NCBI GenBank assembly: GCA_903931645.1
Contig: CAIZDF010000615.1
Span: 1 to 8,110 of the forward strand
Direction: 5' to 3'
Length of the DNA stretch: 8,110 bases
Origin: an uncultured Tolumonas sp.
Lineage (GTDB): Bacteria; Pseudomonadota; Gammaproteobacteria; Enterobacterales; Aeromonadaceae
Every line of letters begins with the position of its first letter. Positions within the stretch are counted from its first letter, which is position 1. Shown piece by piece: positions 1-7,440 of the stretch. The notes below the pieces were generated by a model that saw nothing but the letters and a program-made list of their open reading frames with translations, was not told the origin of the DNA and did not search any database. The translations under genes were made by a program, and so were the position numbers.

Positions 1-446
1 ACAGTGATGTCTTTACGGATCTGAGTGCCTTCTTCCACGATGTTGAAACCGTGAGAGTAACCAAGTGCAGCGCCATCTTTCATCAGTGGCATAACCGCTT
101 TAACAACAGCAGTATGCTGTTTGTCCGGCGTCAGGTTTACCACCAGATCCGCATTAGGGATCAGATCTTCGTAAGTGCCAACAGTGAAGCCATTTTCAGA
201 GGCTTGTTTGAATGATTTACGTTTTTCAGCAATCGCTTCTGCGCGCAGAGCGTAGGAAACGTCCAAACCGGAATCACGCATGTTCAGACCTTGGTTCAGG
301 CCTTGTGCGCCACAGCCGACGATTACGACTTTTTTGCCTTTCAGGAAATCGCATTCGCTGGCGAATTCGTCACGGTTCATGAAACGACATTTGCCTAATT
401 GTTCTAACTGCTGACGCAGATTCAGGGTATTGAAGTAGTTAGCCAT
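1..446 (-). CDS. ilvC: Ketol-acid reductoisomerase, N-terminal part (cut by window edge)
   Basis: This is acetohydroxyacid isomeroreductase. It converts acetolactate or acetohydroxybutyrate, with NADPH and Mg2+, to the dihydroxy acids of valine and isoleucine synthesis in the cytoplasm. The minus strand reads [14 protein letters not shown] from an ATG at 446-444, almost identical to the E. coli start. About 148 codons are present; the E. coli protein has 491. The Rossmann dinucleotide motif GCGAQG lies at residues 44-49. NADPH 2'-phosphate contacts known from E. coli are kept at R68, R76 and S78, while the usual K69 is alanine. The conserved segment [10 protein letters not shown] is seen further on. 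A GGAG sequence about nine bases upstream serves as ribosome binding site. The gene diverges from ilvY, the arrangement known for IlvY-activated ilvC. The identification is very secure; only the truncation limits it. Confidence 0.97.
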   Translation of the reverse strand, partial: MANYFNTLNLRQQLEQLGKCRFMNRDEFASECDFLKGKKVVIVGCGAQGLNQGLNMRDSGLDVSYALRAEAIAEKRKSFKQASENGFTVGTYEDLIPNADLVVNLTPDKQHTAVVKAVMPLMKDGAALGYSHGFNIVEEGTQIRKDIT

Positions 447-519
447 CTGGAATAGCTCCATGCTGAAATTGAGATTGCTGTATAGGGTCTGATAACGGTC
501 AGAGTCCGAAAACTGCATT

Positions 520-549
520 ACTATAAACGAGCAATGACATTGCTGGAAA
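520..549 (-). promoter_or_regulatory. Candidate ilvC promoter
   Basis: On the minus strand a -10-like TATAGT (525-520) lies 18 bp downstream of a weak -35-like TTTCCA (549-544). This would start transcription near 513 and give a leader of about 67 nt. The poor -35 and long spacer fit an activator-dependent promoter. The 530-544 palindrome falls inside the spacer, where an activator could act by bending or twisting the DNA. The boxes were picked by eye, so confidence is low. Confidence 0.35.
530..544. promoter_or_regulatory. Candidate IlvY operator, ilvC-proximal palindrome
   Basis: This is a perfect 15-bp palindrome, AGCAATGACATTGCT, centred on 537 in the ilvC-ilvY gap. It contains GCAA and TTGC half-sites, the same tetramers as in the second palindrome at 571-585 but in the opposite order. 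IlvY of E. coli is known to bind tandem operators in this divergent region. Assigning this site to IlvY is inference from position and symmetry. Confidence 0.55.
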
Positions 550-570
550 TGATATATTTAGAACTAAATA

Positions 571-585
571 TTGCGTTTTTTGCAA
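571..585. promoter_or_regulatory. Candidate IlvY operator, ilvY-proximal palindrome
   Basis: The sequence TTGCGTTTTTTGCAA has TTGC and GCAA arms separated by 7 bp. It contains the T-N11-A core (572-584) typical of LysR-family sites. It ends 13 bp before the ilvY start codon, so occupancy would also repress ilvY, matching the autoregulation known for this regulator. Its centre (578) is 41 bp from that of the other palindrome, close to four helical turns. Confidence 0.6.
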
Positions 586-598
586 CGTGGAGTAAGTC

Positions 599-1477
599 AT
601 GGATTTCCGTACCTTATCGTTATTTACCCATTTGGCGCATACGCTGCATTTTGCCAATACTGCCAATCAAATGGCGGTCAGCCCGTCGACATTAAGCCGG
701 ACCATGCAACGACTAGAGCAGGAAACTGGCTGTGCGTTGTTTGAACGCGATAACCGCAGTGTGGTGTTAACCAACGAAGGCAAACGCCTGTTAGGTTTTG
801 CTGAACGCTGGCTGCAGGAGTGGCAAGATCTGCGCGATGATTTACGCCATCCGCGTGAAGCGCTGCAAGGGCGGATCCGCGTCTTTTGTTCCGTCACCGC
901 CAGTTATTTTCTGTTACCGGAAGTATTGGGACGGTTTCGGCATCGTTATCCGCAATTGGAGTTAAAACTGGAAACCGGCGATGCAGCACTGGCCGTGGAT
1001 AAGGTGTTGCAGGAAGAAACCGATATTGCCATCGCGGCGCGACCGGATGCCTTGCCCGCGCGCTTGCAATATTGCCTGTTGCAGCGGGTACCGTTGGTGT
1101 TTATCGCTCCCCGCAATAGCACGAATGTTAGCCAGTGGCTGAAAGATGGTGAACCGGATTGGTCGCAGGTGCCGTTGATCGTGTCGCAGCAGGGGCTGGC
1201 GCGAAAACGCTGTGACCAGTGGTTCCGCAATAAAGGTATTAGCCCGAATATCTATGCCGAAGTAGCGGGTAATGAAGCCATCGTCAGTATGGTGACGCTG
1301 GATTGTGGCATTGGTTTGGTACCGGAAGCGGTGATTGAACACAGTACATTTGCTTCTCAGGTGCGCGTGATCCAGCCTGTACCGGCACTCAAGCCGTTTG
1401 AAGTTGGCTTTTGCGTTCTCAAACGAAGACTTGATGAGCCGTTGCTGCACGCCTTCTGGCAGATGGTTCAGCAATGA
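599..1477 (+). CDS. ilvY: LysR-family transcriptional activator IlvY
   Basis: This is the activator of ilvC and repressor of its own gene. In E. coli its co-inducers are the IlvC substrates acetolactate and acetohydroxybutyrate. The protein has 292 residues; E. coli IlvY has 297. The N-terminal winged helix-turn-helix is clear, with the recognition segment around residues 18-37 (containing VSPSTLSRTMQRLE). A linker helix to about residue 90 follows, then the periplasmic-binding-protein-like effector domain from about residue 92. IlvY-type segments include FCSVTASY near 96-103, LKLETGDAA near 122-130, and DCGIGLVPEAV at 235-245. TGGAGT six bases upstream of the ATG is the ribosome binding site. 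Divergence from ilvC confirms the role. The specific name is well supported by both sequence and context. Confidence 0.95.
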   Translation: MDFRTLSLFTHLAHTLHFANTANQMAVSPSTLSRTMQRLEQETGCALFERDNRSVVLTNEGKRLLGFAERWLQEWQDLRDDLRHPREALQGRIRVFCSVTASYFLLPEVLGRFRHRYPQLELKLETGDAALAVDKVLQEETDIAIAARPDALPARLQYCLLQRVPLVFIAPRNSTNVSQWLKDGEPDWSQVPLIVSQQGLARKRCDQWFRNKGISPNIYAEVAGNEAIVSMVTLDCGIGLVPEAVIEHSTFASQVRVIQPVPALKPFEVGFCVLKRRLDEPLLHAFWQMVQQ

Positions 1478-3269
<1,792 letters not shown>

Positions 3270-3292
3270 TTCTATTTTCGCGATCCATACTC

Positions 3293-3325
3293 AAAAGCCC
3301 CCTAAACATAGGGGGCTTTTTTATT
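3293..3325. terminator. Bidirectional intrinsic terminator between pgi and the GGDEF gene
   Basis: A perfect 10-bp stem (AAAAGCCCCC at 3293-3302 pairing with GGGGGCTTTT at 3311-3320) encloses an 8-nt loop. It is followed by TTATT on the plus strand. The A-run on the 5' arm gives a U-run on the minus strand. It therefore serves pgi, whose stop is 24 bp upstream, and the convergent gene ending at 3342. Confidence 0.95.
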
Positions 3326-3341
3326 CATCAACATCAGCTTA

Positions 3342-4985
3342 TCAATCTACGACTAACGTTAATTTATTCTCTTCATTAAATAAAACCACTTGGTTGCGGC
3401 CATTGTTTTTGGCTTTATACAAGGCGGTATCGGCTCGGGTTAATGCGGCCTCTGCAACTAAGTCATTATCGGCGACACATGAAATACCGAAGCTGGCGGT
3501 GATCATGAGTGGCATATCGGAAGCGCCAGCCAGCTGAAAAGGCGTGGCGTTAATTGTCTGTTGTAGCAGTTCCGTTCTTTTTCTGGCATCGAGAGGGTAG
3601 GTTTCCGGCATCAGGATGGCAAATTCTTCTCCGCCGATACGCGCTAGGAAATCTGTTTTACGAATATGATCGCGTAAACGCCAGGCAAATTCAGTTAACA
3701 CATGATCGCCGGTAGCATGGCCAAAGGTATCGTTGATCCGCTTAAACCAGTCTATATCAATCATTACCACACTGAACGGGTGTCGATAGCGTAGAAAACG
3801 TTGAAATTCTTGCGTCATATGCAGATCAAAGGCACGGCGATTGGCTAAGCCAGTTAACGCATCTGTTTCGGATAGATGACGTAGTTGCAGCTCCGCTTGC
3901 TGACGAGCCGTGACTTCGCGTTGCAACCGTCGGTTGGTGCGATAAATCCAGGTGCTTATCCCGGCCAATAATAACGCTAAGAGCGATGATATGGTGGCAA
4001 TGCGCAGATAACGCGACAGATTTGGCTGATATTTCTCACTGTCATATATGAATCGACTTAGCATGTGCTCATCAACAATGCGTTGATGCTCAGTCATCAC
4101 TTCGGCAATACGCAACCAACGCCCTGGGTTCATGTGCCCAATTTCGATAATGTCGGGCTGCATGAGATTCCACATGGCTTTGGCTTCAAAGCGCAGATGG
4201 TCGCGTGTTTTTTGTGGCGCGTATTTTTGCATGATCAAATCGATAATTTCTTCCGGATTCGCCATCGCATAACGCCAACCATCCATACTTGCCTTGCGAA
4301 AGGCAGCTACTCGTTCAGGATGATCTTTCAGCTCACTCTGGGAAGTAAATAAAACATCACCATAAAAATCAATGCCATAAGTCCGAGGGTCGATCAGACG
4401 GTAGGGAATACCTTTTTGTTCCAGCAGATAAGGCTCATTGGTCACATAACCATCGTAGGCGTCAATTTTTCCATCGATAAGCGGCTGTAAATCAAAGCCT
4501 GTCTGGATGAGATTGAGTTTTTCTGGTGGGATACCTTCGGCGCGAAAGGGTTCTAATAGTTCCAGGCTCTCACTTAATGGAAAGACGGTCATGAGTCGCT
4601 TTTTCACCATATCGTGAATGTTTTTAATACCGGATTTTTCCAGCACGATCCAACTGACTGCAGAATGCTGCAATGTCGCGGCGAGTACGACTACCGGTTT
4701 ACCATTGAGGTAATCCAGCACCAATCCTGAATTGGATATCCCGTATTGGGCATCACCTTTGACTACTGCATCGACCGGTGAAACAAATGAACCGTTGTAA
4801 CCATTTGGGCGTAATTCGACATCCAACCCTGCTGCCTTATAAAAGCCCTTTTCAACGGCGGCGTAATAACCGGCAAACTGAAACTGATTCACCCATTTCA
4901 ATTGCACAACAATCTGTTCAGCAGCAGAGGATAAGGAGCTAAAACAGCAAATAAAGAAAAATGCTATCCACCGGGAACCTGGCAT
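3342..4985 (-). CDS. NMT1/THI5-type solute-binding domain fused to a GGDEF diguanylate cyclase
   Basis: The 547-residue protein is a likely membrane-bound sensor that makes c-di-GMP. Residues 1-22 form a signal peptide (Arg5, a hydrophobic core, likely cleavage after SSAA). Residues 23 to about 315 resemble the NMT1/THI5 periplasmic solute-binding family, which includes thiamine-precursor binders such as ThiY. Typical segments are LKWVNQFQFAGYYAAVEKGF, GISNSGLVLDYLNGKP and EIGHMNPGRWLRIAEV. One transmembrane helix spans about 328-348, followed by a short charged helix (349-372). The GGDEF domain starts at DALTGLANRR (375-384). It has MIDIDWFKRIND, FGHATGD, the active site GGEEF (451-455), and an RKTD inhibitory site (442-445) exactly five residues before it. 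The enzyme therefore looks both active and product-inhibited. AAAGGA seven bases upstream supports the start. No PAS or EAL domain is present and no transport genes adjoin it, so a sensory role is more likely than uptake. The ligand is unknown. Confidence 0.9.
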   Translation of the reverse strand: MPGSRWIAFFFICCFSSLSSAAEQIVVQLKWVNQFQFAGYYAAVEKGFYKAAGLDVELRPNGYNGSFVSPVDAVVKGDAQYGISNSGLVLDYLNGKPVVVLAATLQHSAVSWIVLEKSGIKNIHDMVKKRLMTVFPLSESLELLEPFRAEGIPPEKLNLIQTGFDLQPLIDGKIDAYDGYVTNEPYLLEQKGIPYRLIDPRTYGIDFYGDVLFTSQSELKDHPERVAAFRKASMDGWRYAMANPEEIIDLIMQKYAPQKTRDHLRFEAKAMWNLMQPDIIEIGHMNPGRWLRIAEVMTEHQRIVDEHMLSRFIYDSEKYQPNLSRYLRIATISSLLALLLAGISTWIYRTNRRLQREVTARQQAELQLRHLSETDALTGLANRRAFDLHMTQEFQRFLRYRHPFSVVMIDIDWFKRINDTFGHATGDHVLTEFAWRLRDHIRKTDFLARIGGEEFAILMPETYPLDARKRTELLQQTINATPFQLAGASDMPLMITASFGISCVADNDLVAEAALTRADTALYKAKNNGRNQVVLFNEENKLTLVVD

Positions 4986-5030
4986 CAGTCTGTCCTTTTA
5001 CATACGGTGAAACATACGCTGTTGATTAAA

Positions 5031-5052
5031 AAGGGAATGCCGGCAATCCCTT
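5031..5052. repeat. 22-bp near-perfect palindrome at the GGDEF gene promoter
   Basis: The outer arms AAGGGA and TCCCTT flank a self-complementary TGCCGGCA core, with one symmetric A/A mismatch on each side. It lies 46-67 bp upstream of the GGDEF start codon and right at the predicted transcription start (about 5052). It could be an operator. Read on the minus strand it could instead be a stem-loop ending in a run of Us (the 3' arm continues into TTTTTAAT), i.e. a weak terminator or attenuator. Confidence 0.5.
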
Positions 5053-5058
5053 GTCAGT

Positions 5059-5088
5059 AGTATAGATATTTGTAGCAGACAACGTCAT
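5059..5088 (-). promoter_or_regulatory. Candidate promoter of the GGDEF sensor gene
   Basis: On the minus strand, TATACT (5064-5059, five of six matches to the -10 consensus) is preceded after 18 bp by ATGACG (5088-5083, four of six matches to the -35). Transcription would begin near 5052 and yield a leader of about 67 nt. It was assigned by eye only. Confidence 0.4.
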
Positions 5089-5162
5089 AGGGCGACAAAA
5101 CTTATTACGGTCAAACGTTAAAATAGCTAAAAATGGACTCATTTGGTGTATTTTATTTGTTT

Positions 5163-5178
5163 TGTGATTTAAATCACC
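5163..5178. promoter_or_regulatory. CRP (cAMP receptor protein) binding site 1
   Basis: TGTGATTTAAATCACC matches the CRP consensus TGTGA-N6-TCACA in nine of ten key positions with the exact 6-bp spacer. The centre is 5170.5, about 162 bp upstream of the predicted mtlA start. The E. coli mtl operon is also known for multiple CRP sites. Confidence 0.8.
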
Positions 5179-5207
5179 TTTTATTGTCGGGGTAGCGAAG
5201 GTTGGTT

Positions 5208-5223
5208 AGTGATCTCTATCACA
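5208..5223. promoter_or_regulatory. CRP binding site 2
   Basis: AGTGATCTCTATCACA matches the CRP consensus in nine of ten key positions with exact spacing. The centre (5215.5) is 45 bp from site 1 and 74 bp from site 3, about 117 bp upstream of the predicted mtlA start. Confidence 0.78.
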
Positions 5224-5259
5224 AAAAATGGGGGTTGGAGCAGTGTTGGGGTGCTAAAT

Positions 5260-5274
5260 AGCCAAGTTGTGGCT
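5260..5274. promoter_or_regulatory. AGCCA-N5-TGGCT inverted repeat, possible operator
   Basis: This 15-bp inverted repeat with 5-bp arms lies between CRP sites 2 and 3, where a second regulator of mtlA such as an MtlR-type repressor might bind. The stem is too short and the following T-run too weak for a convincing terminator. The function is unassigned. Confidence 0.3.
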
Positions 5275-5281
5275 GATTTTA

Positions 5282-5297
5282 TGTGATCAATGTCACG
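5282..5297. promoter_or_regulatory. CRP binding site 3, promoter-proximal
   Basis: TGTGATCAATGTCACG matches the CRP consensus in nine of ten key positions. Its centre (5289.5) lies about 43 bp upstream of the transcription start predicted from the -10 element at 5321-5326. That is the placement of a class II CRP-activated promoter, so this is the site most likely to drive mtlA. Confidence 0.82.
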
Positions 5298-5320
5298 ATA
5301 AAGCTGGGTGGATCGCCATG

Positions 5321-5326
5321 AATAAT
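5321..5326 (+). promoter_or_regulatory. Predicted -10 element of the mtlA promoter
   Basis: AATAAT matches the TATAAT consensus in five of six positions and would start transcription near 5333. The -35 position (about 5298-5303, ATAAAG) is poor and abuts CRP site 3. That is usual where CRP replaces -35 recognition. The resulting leader is about 134 nt. Confidence 0.5.
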
Positions 5327-5340
5327 TGATGTGCCTCACA
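5325..5340. promoter_or_regulatory. Weak CRP-like site 4
   Basis: ATTGATGTGCCTCACA has a perfect right half (TCACA) and a three-of-five left half with correct spacing. Its centre (5332.5) coincides with the predicted transcription start. It would block rather than help that promoter, unless a second promoter lies downstream. It may be chance. Confidence 0.25.
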
Positions 5341-5406
5341 AAAGCCCCCGCTCTCAACCCGATTTGTCTGGAAAGTGATAGATTTATTAGTGAGACAAAA
5401 CAAATC

Positions 5407-5424
5407 GCGGATCGGCAAATCCGC
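5407..5424 (+). other. mtlA leader stem-loop
   Basis: GCGGAT at 5407-5412 and ATCCGC at 5419-5424 form a perfect 6-bp stem with a 6-nt loop in the predicted mtlA 5' untranslated region, ending 42 nt before the start codon. No known riboswitch was recognised in the leader. Confidence 0.4.
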
Positions 5425-5466
5425 TATCACAATCCACCATTAATCAGGCATCGAACGGGGTGTTTT

Positions 5467-7383
5467 ATGCTATCACCAGATACCAAGGTCAAGATACAAA
5501 ATTTTGGCCGTTTTCTCTCCAACATGGTTATGCCCAACATTGGCGCATTTATCGCGTGGGGGTTTATTACGGCGTTGTTTATTCCAACCGGCTGGCTGCC
5601 AAATGAAACGTTAGCCAAACTGGTTGGCCCAATGATTATGTACCTGTTGCCTTTATTGATCGGTTATACCGGCGGTAAATTAGTTGGCGGCGAACGTGGC
5701 GCGGTAGTGGGTGCAGTTACCACTATGGGTGTTATCGTTGGTACTGATATTCCAATGTTCATGGGTGCGATGATGGCAGGCCCTCTGGGCGGTTTTGCTA
5801 TCAAACGTTTTGACCGTGCCATTGAAGGTAAAGTTAAAAGCGGCTTTGAAATGCTGGTTAACAACTTCTCTGCCGGTATCATCGGTATGGCGTTGGCAAT
5901 TGTAGCATTCTACCTGATCGGACCTTTTGTTAAGATCCTGTCTAGCACATTGGCTGCTGGTGTAGGTTTCTTGGTTGCTCACAGCCTGTTACCGCTGACT
6001 TCTATCTTTGTTGAACCTGCGAAAATTCTGTTCCTGAACAACGCAATCAACCATGGTATCTTCTCCCCACTGGGTATTCAGCAGGCAACTGAACATGGCA
6101 AGTCCATCTTCTTCCTGATCGAAGCTAACCCTGGTCCAGGTTTCGGTATCCTGTTGGCATACATGATGTTTGGTCGTGGTAACGCTAAACAATCAGCAGC
6201 TGGTGCGTCTATCATTCACTTCCTGGGTGGTATTCACGAAATTTACTTCCCATACGTGCTGATGAACCCACGTCTGATCCTGGCTGTTATCGCTGGCGGT
6301 ATGACAGGTGTGTTCACTCTGACTGTATTCGGCGCTGGTCTGGTATCTCCTGCATCTCCAGGTTCTATCTTCGCTGTGCTGTTGATGACGCCAAAAGATT
6401 CTATCTTCGGTGTACTGTGTTCTGTAACTGCAGCTACCACAGTTTCTTTCCTGGTTGCTTCTGTGTTTGTTCGTCAACAAGCGGCGAATACTAAAGAAGA
6501 CCTGGAAGGCGCTACCCGCAAAATGAAAGACATGAAACAACAAAGCAAAGGTGTTTCTGCTGCCGCGAATGATGATGGTCATCAGCCACTGCATGCTAAA
6601 CATATTGTTGTTGCTTGTGATGCCGGTATGGGCTCTAGCGCGATGGGTGCAAGCCTGCTGCGTAAGAAAATTGAGAAAGCAGGTCTGCCAATTACCGTGG
6701 TAAACCAAGCCATCAATAATCTGGATGAAAAAGCGGACATCGTGATCACGCACCGTGACCTGACTGACCGTGCTCGTCGTCATGCGCCAAATGCACAGCA
6801 TATTTCGCTGAATAACTTCTTGGATAACCAACTGTACGACAACCTGATTGCTCGGTTACAGGAGGCTGGCGAAGGCCGACTCCCAAAGGCGGTAGCCGCT
6901 AACGATGATGGTTATCGTGGCGAAAATCTGAACCCAGCACTGTTTACTTTGAACACACAACATATCCGTCTCGGTCTGAAGGCGGACAATAAAGAAGCCG
7001 CTATTCGTATGGCTGGTGAGATGTTGGTGGCCAATGGTTGTGTTGAACCTGAATATGTCGATGCGATGTTAGCGCGTGAAAAACTAGTATCGACTTATCT
7101 GGGTGAATCAATTGCCGTACCACACGGAACAATTGATGCGAAAGATAAAGTGAAGAAAACCGGTGTTGTTATTTGCCAATACCCTGCCGGTGTGCAATTT
7201 GGTCCAGAAAAAGATGAAGTAGCGCGTCTGGTCATTGGTATTGCAGCTCGTAATGATGAGCACCTGCAAGTGATCAACAACCTGACTCGCACTCTGGATG
7301 ATCCATCGCTGATCGAACGTTTAGCAACCACTACGGATGTCAATTTCGTACTGGAACTGCTCAGCGGTCATCGCGCAGCGTAA
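5467..7383 (+). CDS. mtlA: PTS mannitol-specific EIICBA component
   Basis: This inner-membrane permease transports mannitol and phosphorylates it to mannitol-1-phosphate, using phosphate from HPr. The 638 residues (E. coli MtlA has 637) are arranged IIC (about 1-340, multi-spanning, with the GGIHEIYFPYV substrate motif and Glu258), IIB (about 378-470) and IIA (about 495-635). The IIB phosphocysteine is Cys384 in VACDAGMGSSAMG and the IIA phosphohistidine is His553 in SIAVPHGT; both match known E. coli sites (Cys384, His554). The ATG at 5467 was chosen because MLSPDTKVKIQNFGRFLSN aligns with the E. coli N-terminus and a GGGG precedes it by six bases. The frame stays open upstream to a TTG at 5326, but that extension has no counterpart in MtlA and begins upstream of the predicted transcription start. 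CRP sites upstream indicate catabolite control. mtlD follows. Confidence 0.98.
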   Translation: MLSPDTKVKIQNFGRFLSNMVMPNIGAFIAWGFITALFIPTGWLPNETLAKLVGPMIMYLLPLLIGYTGGKLVGGERGAVVGAVTTMGVIVGTDIPMFMGAMMAGPLGGFAIKRFDRAIEGKVKSGFEMLVNNFSAGIIGMALAIVAFYLIGPFVKILSSTLAAGVGFLVAHSLLPLTSIFVEPAKILFLNNAINHGIFSPLGIQQATEHGKSIFFLIEANPGPGFGILLAYMMFGRGNAKQSAAGASIIHFLGGIHEIYFPYVLMNPRLILAVIAGGMTGVFTLTVFGAGLVSPASPGSIFAVLLMTPKDSIFGVLCSVTAATTVSFLVASVFVRQQAANTKEDLEGATRKMKDMKQQSKGVSAAANDDGHQPLHAKHIVVACDAGMGSSAMGASLLRKKIEKAGLPITVVNQAINNLDEKADIVITHRDLTDRARRHAPNAQHISLNNFLDNQLYDNLIARLQEAGEGRLPKAVAANDDGYRGENLNPALFTLNTQHIRLGLKADNKEAAIRMAGEMLVANGCVEPEYVDAMLAREKLVSTYLGESIAVPHGTIDAKDKVKKTGVVICQYPAGVQFGPEKDEVARLVIGIAARNDEHLQVINNLTRTLDDPSLIERLATTTDVNFVLELLSGHRAA

Positions 7384-7390
7384 CAGCAGG

Positions 7391-7410
7391 AAGGCCACTG
7401 CGGTGGCCTT
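7391..7410 (+). terminator. Hairpin between mtlA and mtlD, possible partial terminator or RNA-stabilising stem
   Basis: AAGGCCAC (7391-7398) and GTGGCCTT (7403-7410) form a perfect 8-bp stem with a 4-nt loop, 7 bp after the mtlA stop. The following CTTTCCC is only weakly U-rich, so full termination is unlikely. It may protect the mtlA 3' end or reduce transcription into mtlD. Confidence 0.55.
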
Positions 7411-7440
7411 CTTTCCCAGGATCTTAAGGAGTAAAAATAA

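Noticed and set aside
3342..4985. The solute-binding hybrid as a thiamine-precursor transporter component
   Set aside because: It is anchored to a GGDEF domain, and no permease or ATPase gene lies next to it; sensing fits better.
5229..5252. G-rich stretch that might form a G-quadruplex
   Set aside because: The G-runs are of uneven length and only two layers could form across all four; too weak to claim.
5374..5389. Possible fifth CRP site (AGTGA half) in the mtlA leader
   Set aside because: The right half matches the consensus poorly (two of five).
5326..5466. 47-residue N-terminal extension of MtlA from a TTG start
   Set aside because: It has no match to MtlA N-termini, lacks a ribosome site, and starts upstream of the predicted transcription start; ATG 5467 gives the normal family length.
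6193..6831. 212-codon minus-strand frame opposite mtlA
   Set aside because: It is the complement of a well-conserved reading frame, with odd composition (many His, Gln and Thr) and no recognisable motif.
6860..6865. Strong internal AGGAGG in mtlA near the IIB-IIA boundary, suggesting separate IIA translation
   Set aside because: No ATG, GTG or TTG lies at a usable distance in frame, so it is probably a chance sequence.
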